Assembly: GCA_023438325.1 (NCBI GenBank)
Contig: JAEXRB010000328.1
Location: 1 to 22,072 of the forward strand
Direction of reading: 5' to 3'
Origin: Pseudomonadota bacterium
GTDB taxonomy: Bacteria > Pseudomonadota > Gammaproteobacteria > Xanthomonadales > Xanthomonadaceae
DNA: 22,072 nt
Shown here: piece after piece, positions 1-12,000 of the stretch
Layout of the letters: every line of letters begins with the position of its first letter
How positions within the stretch are numbered: position 1 is the stretch's first letter
The notes under the pieces: generated by a model
The model's database searches: none
The model's input: the letters and a program-made list of their open reading frames with translations, nothing else
What the model was told of the DNA's origin: nothing
Program-made: the position numbers and the translations under genes

Positions 1-3000
1 GTATGAAAGCGTTGGCATCAAGGCCGAGGTGACAGCGCCGGCTTCGCCCGTCGATATAGACCTGAACAACAACGAGTCCGTCAGCAGTAGCCGCAGCCTT
101 GACCGCCGTGCCGCGGTGCGGGTGGTCAAGCGGGCGGTGCAGAACGGCAATGCCGTGACTTCGGTGCCGGCCAATGTCGCATTCGATTACGAAATCACCG
201 TCTACAACGATGGCCCTAGCGACGTGGGTAACGCCGGTAATGGTTCGCAGGTTGATGAAACTGGCCCGGCACTGGTGTTGAGCGATGCCTTCGATCCGCT
301 CCTCAGCGGTGTTCCGAGTAGTTGCACGCCCAGCGGCGACAACCCCTGCTGGACCTTGTGCCGGAGTACGTTGGGTTGGAGTGGTGGTGACGATGGGCCT
401 GCTACTTCCGGGGATTGTCCGGTGGATGCGGTCGGCGGCAGTGGCTCGCAGATCACTCAGCGTTTCTCGTTGCGCGCGGGCAGCAGCAGCCGATTGTTCA
501 CCCGCGTGAACGTGTCCGAAGTGGCGAATGCCACAACCGTGAGCAACACCGCCAACGTTGCGCTGTCGGGTTGCGGCGGTACATCTGGCTGCCATGAAGT
601 CACCGTGCTGGGCAGCAACGCACTGCGCACTTCCACGGTGATCGTCGACGTGACGCCCGCGGCCGCGGCCGCGATCAGCGTGGCCAACGAGGGGAGTGGA
701 TCGGCTGTCCCCGGCAACACCCACAGCTACATCATCACAGTGGCCAATACGGGCTTCCGGAGGTTGGATGGCACCTCGGTTTCAGGTGTCTTCCCGATGG
801 CGGGGGGCAGCACGTTTGACGGTTTCGTTCCGGGTACGGTGAAGTGGCGGTGTGCGGCTTTCGAAGGTGCCTGTTGTTCCAGCACAACCAACGCGTGTGG
901 TGTCGGCGAGCCAACCCTGCCGGTGACTGCCGGTGCGCTCCTAACATCGGTCAACCTGCCTTCCAGCAGTCGCGTTGAAATTACCGTTACTGGCACGCTT
1001 GATCCGCGTGCGCAAGCCGGGAGTATCAAGCTATCGGCTACCGCCGCCGCAACGGGTGTGACAACCCCATTGGAGGGAGAAGCCGTTACCACGCTGACAC
1101 CTCAGCGCGGGCTCACGTTGTCCAAGCGCCTCTACCAGCGCAATGACGATGGCGACAATCCACGTTTCTTCTACGAAATCATCGCGGCCAACAACGGCCC
1201 GAGCTTCGCGCCGGGCGCAGTTCTGATTGACGACGAATCCACCGCCGGTGATGTGAACTTCAACTTCGAAACGGCACAGTGGAGCTGTCTGGCTCAGGCC
1301 GCGCCTGCGCCGATGGTGGCTCCGGAAGCCACGCGATGCAGCGCGATCTCCGGCAATGGCGCGATGGAAAGCGGCGATCTGGCATTGGACTTGATGCCGG
1401 GCGGCCGTGCAGTGGTGCGGCTGGAGGTGGATGTCGCCGAGGGGGCGCCCAATCAGGTCGTCAATACGGCGGAGTTGTCGCTTTCGGGCAGCAACACCGT
1501 GAATGCCAGCGCCAGCGCCAACCTGAGTTCCACCTACACCTTGGAGGTGAGCAAGAGCGATGGCCTGAATGTAGCGCATCCGGGCGCGGCGCATCAGTAC
1601 GAAATATCGGTGGTCAATACTGGCCGCGACGACGCTTACGACGTGCATGTGCGCGATGCCATGCCTGTTGCCTTGCAGGACGTGCAATGGACGTGCTCGG
1701 CAACCTCGCCGGTGCCAGGTGACATCGAAGTCCTCGGCAAGGCTGGTGACGAGGGGCTGCCCGGGCGCGTGCTGACCTTGTCTGATGATGGGCGCCACAT
1801 CTACGTGCTGGGCGCAGACCAGCAGGGCCATCCGGTGCTCTACGTCTTCAGCCGCAACGCCACGCCGGGCCTGGATTACGGCAAGGTGGATCTGGAGCCC
1901 ATCGACATCGAGGCCGATGGTGTCGACGATCTGGAAGACACCGGATCGGTGGTGAGTGGCATGGCAGGGCCGGTAGATCTCGCGCTGTCGCCCGATGGTG
2001 CCGTGCTGTACGTGCTCTCGCGTAGCGCTGCCCAGCACAACGTGACGGCTTTCCACCGCGCCACCAATCCGCTCGACCCGGACTATGGCCGGCTGTCCTA
2101 CGCCGGTACCACTGCCACCACGATGGCATTCCCTCGCAGCATTGCCGTCAGCGCCACGCACATCTACGTGGCGGGATCGAACAGTGAGACAGGTGCGGGA
2201 TCGGTTGAGGTGTTCCGCCCCGCGTCGGTCAATCGGGTACCGGTGGCCGTGGCCGCTTCCACGGTGGTGGCCCCGATGGCGGCAGGGCCGATGGCATTGA
2301 ACACGGCGGCAACGGCACTGTTTGTTGCCTCCACCGATTCCTCGGAAATCTTCCGCTACGCCATCACTCCGGCCAGCGCCGGTGCCGATGCCGGCAAGCT
2401 GAGCAATAACGCGAGCTTGGGTGGCGGCGTGAGCGGCTTCGTAGGGATCGGCGATATGGTGCTCGCGGGCAATGGCCGCGATCTTTACGTACATGCCGCC
2501 AATGGTGGTCAGCCGCGTATCGGCAGCGTGCGTTCCGATGCGGGCGGGCTGGTTCCCGGCCCCGTTTACGGTACTGGTTCCCAAGCCGAGTTGATCGGCA
2601 AGGTGCGACTGGCGCTTTCGCCGGATGGCGAACATCTGATCGGTGTGAATCCCATTGCCAACTTGTTGTTCACGCTGCGCCGCAATCCGGTTTCCGGCGT
2701 ACTGTCCGGCGCCGATGGCGCGGGAGGAACAGAGGTTTTCGAGCAGGTGTTGCGCAAAGGCGGTACGCCTGCGGTCGTGGAGTTGGACATCCCCGCCGAC
2801 GTGATGGTGTCGTCTGACAACCGCCATGTGCTGGTTGCGTCGGCCAGCACGAGCGGGCCCATCGGGCCGCTGGTCGCGTTCTCACGCCGCGCGCCTCCGC
2901 CACAGTTGGGCTTCCTCGAGCTGGATCGCCAAGGCGATACGATTCCTCTCACCCAGGACACGATCGATGACCTGACTGCACCGACCGATGTCGTGGTGCG

Positions 3001-6000
3001 TGGGCGTCATGTCTACAGCATCAGCCTGGCTGATGCGGCGATCACCCGGTTCGAGCGTCGCAGTGCGCAGATCGGCCTGGAGGACGATGATGGGCAACAC
3101 CTGACGCACAAGAAGGTCTGGCGCAATGGCGAGAACGGCATCGTCAACATGACGCGGCCCGAGCGCCTGTTGCTCAGCCCGGACGGGAAAAGCCTGTTCG
3201 TGACGAGCCTGGATGGCGACTCGCTCGTCGTGTTCTCCCGCAACGATACCGATGGAGAGCTGACGTTCCGTCAATCATTCGTCCGAGGCCAGGGCGGCTA
3301 TCCCGGCGGGTATCCCGGCTTGCGCGGTGCGTATGGCATGGCGATGGATTCCGGCTCGCAATATCTGTATGTCGCAGGTTCCTTCGAGGCCACCATCGCA
3401 ATCTTCCGTCACGATTCCAGTTCTCCGCAGCCGTTGACTTACCAAAGCTCCATCGCACCCGGCAGTGGTGGTGCCACGGGCTTGAACGGCATTCGCGATC
3501 TGGTCGTGACCCAGAACGGGCAGCAGCTTCTCGGTGTAGCCGCCGCCGCGAACACCGTGCTCGTGTTCGATCGTCAGAACAATGGCGCGCTGAGTTTCGT
3601 GCAGGCGCTGAATCTGGGGGCGAATCAGCGCCCGATGGCACTGGCGCTGTCGCCATCGATCAACAACAGCGGCAATGCGCACGTCTACGTTGTGGCGCAG
3701 AACAGCCACTCGTTGCATGTGTTGCGTCGCGTGCTCGATCCCACCAGTCCGCAGTTCGGCCGAGTGCAGCCCGTGGGTGCGATCAATCCTTCCAGCGGGG
3801 GGCCGGCCCGCATGACCGGCCCGCGCGATGTCGCGGTCAGTGCCGATGGCAAGCGTGTCTACGTTGCGGCCGAGTACGGCTCCAGCCTGGTGGCGTTCGA
3901 CCGTTACGACAACCCCAGTGGCAACAACTATGGGCGTCTTGTACTGGCCGAAACGCGCAGTCAGGACGTGGATTCGGTCGATGGGATCGCTGCGCCGTAT
4001 GCGGTGGCGGTATCGAGCGATTCGCGCAATGTCTACATCGCCGGTTTCGACAGCAATGCGGTGGCCTCGTTCTCGGTCGGTACCGGCTCGATGTGCAGTG
4101 CCACCGGCAGCGGCGACATCGATGATCGAGTGACGATTCGCGCCGGCGGCGCGGTGTCCTACATCGTGAATGCCACGATCCGGCCCGATGCCAGCGGCGT
4201 GCTGGAAAACACGGTGGAGGTGGAGTCCGACGGCGGCAATTTCAGCGTAACCGACACCACCGACTTGATGACTTCGGCAAAGCTGGAAGTGAGCAAGACC
4301 AACGACCAGGTCGCCGCCATACCCGGCACGCCAGTGCGTTACGAGGTCACGGTACGCAATCTGGGCCCGGGCAACGTGGTGGGGAATCTGGATGACTCCA
4401 GCGTGGCCTCGGTCACTGATCTTTTCGGCTGCACCGGCACGTCCGGAAACTACGATTGCAGCGCGTCGCCTTTCGTGCCCGGCTCGATCGCATGGACGTG
4501 CTCGGCGTCCGGTTCCGGCGCGCTGGATTTCATCGGTGCGCAGCGTGATGGCGTGGCGGGTGTTTCAGGTTTGGCGGGCATCAGTTCGCTGGCGCTGATC
4601 CCGGCAGGTGATGCCGCGGCGGATCCGAGCGCGGTGCGCGGCACGTTCCTGGTCGGTGCCAGTGTCGATGACGATGCCTTGGTGTTCTTCCGCCGCGACA
4701 ATCTCACGGGCGAGCTGAGTTTCCACTCGCGCATCAATCATGGCGGCCCGGCCTCGCTGGAAGGTGCGCGTTCGGTCGCAGTGAGTGCGGATGGGCGATG
4801 GCTGTTTGTCGCATCACGTACCTCCGACAGTCTCAATGTGTTCGCACTTTCCGGAAGCGATTCCGTGCCGCTCGAAGTGGAGCATCAGGCCGAGATGCGC
4901 AATCCGGCGATCAAGGGCCTGGATCAGGCGCTGCATGTGATCGCGCTGGCCGGAAACGGCGGTGGCGAGCACGTCTATGTCGCCGGTTCCAACGACCATG
5001 CGGTCGCGGCCTTCGCTTACGACGGCAACGCGCTGGCCCACGTTGGCAGCTACGTGAACGGGCAGGGCGCCGTACTGGGATTGGCGGATGTGGAATACCT
5101 CGTTGCCAGCCCCTCGGGTGAGCACGTTTATGCCCTCTCCGGTAGCGGCGCAAGCGTGGCGCAATTCAGTCGCAACAAGGATACGGGTGCGCTGACCTAT
5201 GTCGCACGCTTCACCGCCGGCACGCTGGGCGTGGCGATGGATGGCGTGTCCTCGGCCACCTTCGATGCCGATGGCAAGTACCTCTATCTCACCGCGTCGG
5301 CGGCGAACAGGATCGTGGTGCTGGCGCGCGTCACCGATGCGGGTGCAGGCAATTTCGGCAGCCTGTCGCTGGCGTCCTCCATCGCGCAAGGTGAACAGGG
5401 TGCGCAAGGGCTGCTGACGCCGCGTCGCGTGGTGCTGACGGCTGACAGGCAGCATCTGTATGTGACTTCGCAGTCCGGCAATTCCATCGCCTGGTTCTCG
5501 GTGCATCCTCAGACAGGCGCACTCACCTATCTGGGCATCCGCAACAACCGCAGTGCCGGCGTGGAAGGCCTGAGTGGTGCCACGGGCATGGTGCTGGATC
5601 CGGTGCTCGATCAAATCTACATCGCCGGCACGCTCGACCGGGCCGTTTCCCACTTTGCGCGGCAATCTGATTCCTGGTGCCCGCCGAACGGGACCGGCTT
5701 GCTTGACGGCGTGGCCGTCAACATCGCAGCGGGTGGGCGGGTCACCTTCCAGCTCGATGCCCAGGTGCGCAGCGAACTGGCGGGTGATCTGGAAAATATT
5801 GCGACTGCGTACTGGCAGTCGGCCGACTGCGATGGCCAGGGAGGATCGAGCCTCATCGAGTGCCGCAATGACGCCACCGACATCGACATGCCTTCCAACC
5901 TGGCGGATCTGTCCATCACCAAGGACGACGGTCTGGCCGAGTTCGACGGGCTGAGTGGCGCCGCCGCGCTGGCTGCTGACTTGCGCAACGTCTATGTCGT

Positions 6001-9000
6001 CGGAACCGGGGACAATGGCATCGGCATGTTCCAGCGTCAGGCCGATGCGTCGACCGGTGTCGGCCTGCGCTATCTGGGCGCACTGCGCTCAGGTCAATCC
6101 GGCGTCAGTGGTTTGACGGGTGTGGCCGATCTGATCATCAGTGCGGATGGCAAGCATGTGTATGCAGCCAGCCCCGTGGATAACGCCGTCACCAGTTTCG
6201 CGCGTCATGCTTCCAGCGGGCGATTGAGCCAGATCGATGTGGATCAGGACGGCCTGCTCGGTGTGTCCGGCCTGGCCGGCGCGCGTGCGCTGGCGCTCTC
6301 GGCCGATGGCGCACATCTTTATGTGGCGGGTGGTTTTGCCAACACCGTGGCGATTTTCCGTCGTGACAACGACAGTGCCTCGGCCAGCTTCGGACGCCTG
6401 AGCTTCGTCACCACGGTGCAGGCAGGCGTCAGCGGCGTCAACGGCATTGAATCGCCACTGGCGCTCAAGCTCAGCCCGGACGACAAGCATCTGTACGTAC
6501 TCGGCGGTGCAGGCGACACCTTGGTGGCGTTCTCACGCCAGACCAACAGCGGCAGCGGCAACTTCGGCAGGCTTGAACAGATCGGGCGCTACCAGAACGC
6601 CAGTGCCGGCGTGCTGGGCATGAACCAGGTTCGCTCGCTGGCGCTTTCCAGCGATGGCGCGCATGTGTATGTGCTGGGTGCCGATGCCGGCACGCTGGTG
6701 CATTTCTCGCGCGAGGCCGCCGACGGCAAGCTCGTCTTCGTGCCGCACTCAGCCGAAGCCGGCGTGCTGATCGTGCCCGACCTCATCGGTGCGACGCGTT
6801 TGCGCCTGAGCGTTGATGGTCGCCTCTACGCGGCTGCGCAGGCGCAGTCGGCAATCCTGATCTTTGGCCTGGATGCCGATGGCAAGCCTGTGCTGGAGAA
6901 CGAGGTGCACAACGACGATGAGCCGGTCGATCCATCGCAGAGCCGCGTCGATGGCCTGGGCGGTGTCGTGGACATGGTCCTGGTGGACGATGCCGGCACG
7001 CTCGTTCTCTACGGTGCGGCCACGCAGGATGCGGCGCTCACCGCGTTCACCCTTGATGCCGGTGAGCCGGTCTACGTGGGTGCGATCTTCGACGGCATGG
7101 GCGGCGTGGCACCGGGCGATACCGTCACCTACACCATCATCGCCAGCAATCACGGCCCCAGCGATGTACTGCATGCCCGTGTCGTGGATAACTTCCCGGT
7201 TGCGTTCGAACAGGTCACCTGGACCTGCTCGGGTTTTGCCGGCGGTGAATGCCCGGTGGCAGGCAGCGGAAACATCAATGTCGAAGTGAAGTTGCCCAAT
7301 GGCGGCCACGTGCAGTTCGCTGCAAGCGGGCGCGTGGCGGCACAGGCCAGTGGAAAGTTGGTCAATACCGCCACGGTCGAAGCCATCGGCGTGCTCGACC
7401 CGAACATGAGCAACAACAGCGCCACCGATGGCGACACCGTGCTGTCGCCGGCAATGGATCTTTCCATCACGGTGGACGACAACGATTGCGACCTGGCTGA
7501 TCCGGACTGCGATGAAGTCACCCACGCCACACCGGGTGGCCCGGTGTCGTACCGCGTGATGGTCGGCAATGCCGGCCCCACCTACGCGGCCGGCGCACTG
7601 GTGAGCGACACGTTGCCGGCGGCGCTGTACGACGTCTCCTGGACGTGTTCGGTCATGCCCGAAGCCGGTCTTCTGGAGGAAGTCGGATTGGCCGATGCCA
7701 ACTTCGATGTCGGTTATCGCGCTGTGACGATCGATGCCCTGGGGCAGTACGCCTACGCGGTGGGCACACGCACCGATCCGCAAGGCACGCGTGACACCCT
7801 CGTGGTGCTGAAGCGCGATCCGCTGACCGGTGTGTTGACGCGACTGCGCTCCTATTCGGATGGCGAGGTTGCGCCCTTGCCTGATGGAGGTGGCAATGCT
7901 CCGGCAGTACGCGGCATTGCCGGTGCTGTCGACGTGGTGATTACCGGCGATGGACGCTTCGTCTACGTCGCAGGACAGGCGGCCGATGCCATTGCCGTGT
8001 TCGAGCGCGATGCTGCTTCCGGCCTGCTGAGGTGGCGCTCGCAGGTGCAGGATGGCGAATTGGGCGTGGACGGCATCGGCGGCATCGCAACGCTGGCGCT
8101 GTCGCCCGATGGTCGCCACTTGTATGCCGGTGGTGCATCGGATCGAGCCATTGCCGGCTTCAGCATCCATGCCACGACCGGCGCACTCTCGCAGGTGTCG
8201 TTGATCCGGCAGGGGCAGGCTGGCGTCAATGGTCTCAATGGGGTTTCCGACTTGGCGTTCGATGCAGGCGGCACGCTGCTGTTCGCCACGGCCAGCACCA
8301 ACCGCAGCGTCACCGCCTTCCGGCGCGCGCCGAACAATGGCGTGTTGAGCCATGTGGTGGGCATCGAGGATGGTCAGGTTGGCGTCAGCGCTTCGCTGCT
8401 TTCGCCTTCGGCGCTGTGGGTGCATCAGGGGCGCGTGTTCGTGGCCGATGCACAGGGGGATGCGGTGAACCTGCTGCGTTTCGTCGATGGCCAAACACCG
8501 GCATTCGAGCTGGATGAAGTGATTGCGCTCGATGCCGATGGCGTGGCCGCCAGTCAGCAGCCGACCGCGCTTGCGTTCGATCCGGATCAGGCACGTCTCT
8601 ATGTGGCATCGGCTGCAAGCAGCCAGCTGCATCTCTACAGCTTGCTCGATGTGCAGTCACGGCATGTGGCCAGCTATGGCACGAGTACTTCGGTGGCACT
8701 CGATCACGTTGCGGCGATGGTGTTCGCACCGAACCTGCGCCAGCTTTATGCCGCCTCCAGCAGCGACGGCATGATCGCGACGCTGGCGCGCGAGTTCGGA
8801 TCGCGCTGCCCGCTTGCCGGACGCGGTGCGCTCGGCACCCAGCGCGTGGATATCGCACCGGATGGATTCGTCAGCTTCCAGGTGAACGGTCGCATCTTCG
8901 CCAATGCCACCGGCATGCTGACTTATGCGGCAAGTGTGGATCCGCGCGTGCTGGCCTTCGAGACGCAGCCTGCGAACAACCGTGCCAGCGATACCGATAC

Positions 9001-12000
9001 CTTGGTGCCGGAGCCGGATCTGGAAACCCGCAAGCTGCGCAACACGCCAGACGAGGAAGTGATTGCCGGTCGGTCGGTGAGCTATCGCATCGAGGCGGAA
9101 AATCACGGTGTCTCCGATGCGCTTGGCGCGTGGATGACCGATGACCTGCCGCTGTTCCCGGCGACCACACCGGGTCTGGTGGAAAACAGCAGCAAATGGA
9201 GCTGTGCCGCGAACCTGCCGTTGGCCGCAGGTACGCATCTGGGTGCCGCCATGGAGTCGCGCATTGCCGATCTTTCCGCGCTGGCACACACGCCGGACGG
9301 GCGCCGCTGGTTCGGCGTCAGCAGCACCGGCAGCGCGCTGGTGGAGCTGCGCCTGGATGCTGCGGGCGAGATCGAAAGCGTGCACCGCTACGTGGATGGC
9401 GATGATGCCGGTGGCACCGCCATCGTCGGCCTCGCGGGCGCTTCGCATCTGGCCGTTTCTCCGGATGGCCCGCATCTGTATGTCACCGCCGCCGGCAGCA
9501 ACAGCGTGCTGGTATTCGCGCTGGATGGCGCTGCCCCGACGTTCGTGCAGAAGCTCACTTCCGGCAGCGGCGGTGTGGCTGGCCTGCAAGGCGTGATTCA
9601 GGTGGTGGTGTCGGCCGATGGTCGTTTCGTCTACACCGCGGCCGTGCCGGGCAATGCCAGCAACAGCGCCATCGCACTGTTCCGGCGCGATGCCGTCAGC
9701 GGCGAATTGAGTTTTGTCGAACGCATCCAGGATGGTCTGGGCACGTTCCAGCCAGACAGCAACGTGATCCGTGGCGTGCGTCGCCTGCACCTTTCCGGCG
9801 ATGGCCGTCAGTTGTATGCGGTGTCGACGGTTTCCCAGTCGCTGACGCGTTTCGATGTGGATGCCAATTCCGGTGTGCTGCGTTATGCCGGCGTGCTGCG
9901 CGGCATCGGAACCACGCCGCTGCCGGCACTGGCCGGTGTGCGCGATCTGGTCGCCACGCCAGGTGACGATCAGCTCTACGTGCTGAGCGATCAGGGCATC
10001 GTGCTGTTCGCGCGGGCACTCAATGGCAGCCTTGCACTGGTTTCCGTCACCCCATCAGTCGGCAGTGCGCAGGCACGGGCATTGGCGATGGACACCTGGG
10101 GTTCGCGCCTGTATCTGGCCGATGCGCAGGGTGCAGTGCACCTCTACGCGCGTCAGTGGAGCGGCGGCGCGCTCGAACACCGCTTCACCCTGCCTGCGGC
10201 TGCCGTGGCCGAGCTTGGTGCGCTGGTGCACGTGCCGCCCCTGGGTGATGTGCTGCTTGCCCAGGCCGGTGCTGAGGGTGGCATCACCCAGTTGCATGAA
10301 CAGCCGATATCGCGCTGCATGAGCGCGCAAGGCAATGAAGACGCGCTTCCTGCCCAGGTGGATCTGGGCGTGGGCGGCGAGTCCTGGCTTGAACTTGACG
10401 CCACCGTGCACCCGAGTGCGCGCGGCACCTTGCGCAACGTCGCCAGCACGATTCCAGGTTCCGGCGTGGATCCCAATCCAGCCAACGACGAAGGCATCGA
10501 CGAGGCCACGATCCTGGTGGAGTCCGATCTTGCGATCAGCAAGCAAGGCCCGACCAATGCCATCGCTGGCGAATACGTCGATTACGTCATCACCGTGACC
10601 AATGCCGGCCCCAGCGATGCGCTCGGCATCCATGTGGTGGATTCACTGCTTCCCCATATGTTCGCCAACGCGAGCTGGACTTGCGAAACCGAAGGTGAAG
10701 GTGCTTCGTTCTGCCATGACGCCACCGGCACGGGCGCGTTGCTGGATGCAGCCGCCGATCTGCATGTGGGCGACGTACTGAAGGTGACCCTGCATGTGCA
10801 GGTAAATCCTGCCTTCGTCGGCAATCTTGAGAACGCGGCGTTTGTCTTGCCCGAGCCGGGTGCGACCGATCCCACGCCGGACGATCAGGTCGTGACCCCG
10901 CCTGTTGTGACCGAGGTGGTGCGTCGCCCCGATCTTGACGTGAGCAAGAGCAATGGCATCACCCAGGTCGTGGCGGGTACGGCGGTGAACTACACCATCA
11001 CCGTGACCAATCACGGCCCGTCCGATGCGCCGGAAGCGCAGGTGCAGGATTTCCTGCCCCCGGCATTGCGTGAAGGCAGCTGGGTGTGCACCTCGGCCCA
11101 GGGCAGGGGCGACTGTGGCGCGGCATCGGGACAAGGTTCGATCAATCGCCATGTCTCGATCCCGGCAGGTGAAACCTTGACCTGGCAGTTGAGCGCAATG
11201 CTGCGTTCGTCCGCGCTTGGCGAACTGGTCAATACCGTCACCGCGCAGGTGCTTGGCGAGGCGATCGATCCGATTCCCGGCAACAACATCGCCACCGATA
11301 CCGACATCATCGTGACGCGCGCCGACCTCTCGCTCGCAGTGGTCGCGCCGGATGCCTACGACCCCGCCAGCGCCCAGCCCATGCCGTATCGCATCGACAT
11401 CAACAATGCCGGGCCGTCGGATGCGGCGCAGGCGGTGGTGACGATCGACTTCAATCATCCGGTACGTCACGGCACGGCGGGGTGTTCGCCACTGCAGGGA
11501 AGCCAGATCACCTGTGCAATCGAGTCCATCCAGGCCGGCGGTACGGCTTCGGTGACGCTGGGCCTGCGCGAGTTGCCCAATGCACCGGCCACGCTCACTT
11601 CCAGCCTTCGCGTGAACTCGCAGACCACGGATCCGGTACCGGGCAACGACACCGCCACGTCCATCACGCTGCTGCGTACCGGCGTGGATCTGGAAGTAAG
11701 CATCGACGATGGCCGCATCGGTTTCGCACCGAACGACAGCACGCGCTACACCATCAAGGTGCGCAACATCGGCTCGGTGGACGCGGTGGATGCACGCATG
11801 TGGGTGCCCATCGCCGACGAACTGGTCGATGCAGTCTGGCAATGCAGCGGGACCAATGCCGCGTGCACCACGGCCAGCGGCAACGGCGACATCGACGAGC
11901 TGATCAGCTTGCCCGCCGGCGCGATGCTGACCTACACCCTGGATGTGCGCCTTGATCCGGCCCTGAACGTGCTCCTGCACAACACCGTGGAGCAGACCGC

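Noticed and set aside
29..31. GTG at 29 as the start of the first giant gene
   Set aside because: The frame is open to the left edge, and the residues before 29 read as the end of a DUF11 repeat. There is no signal peptide after 29.
1706..10315. Enzymatic 6-phosphogluconolactonase activity of the propellers
   Set aside because: The blades resemble the YVTN/lactonase repeat family only in fold pattern. I see no conserved catalytic residues, and many repeat proteins of this type are non-enzymatic.
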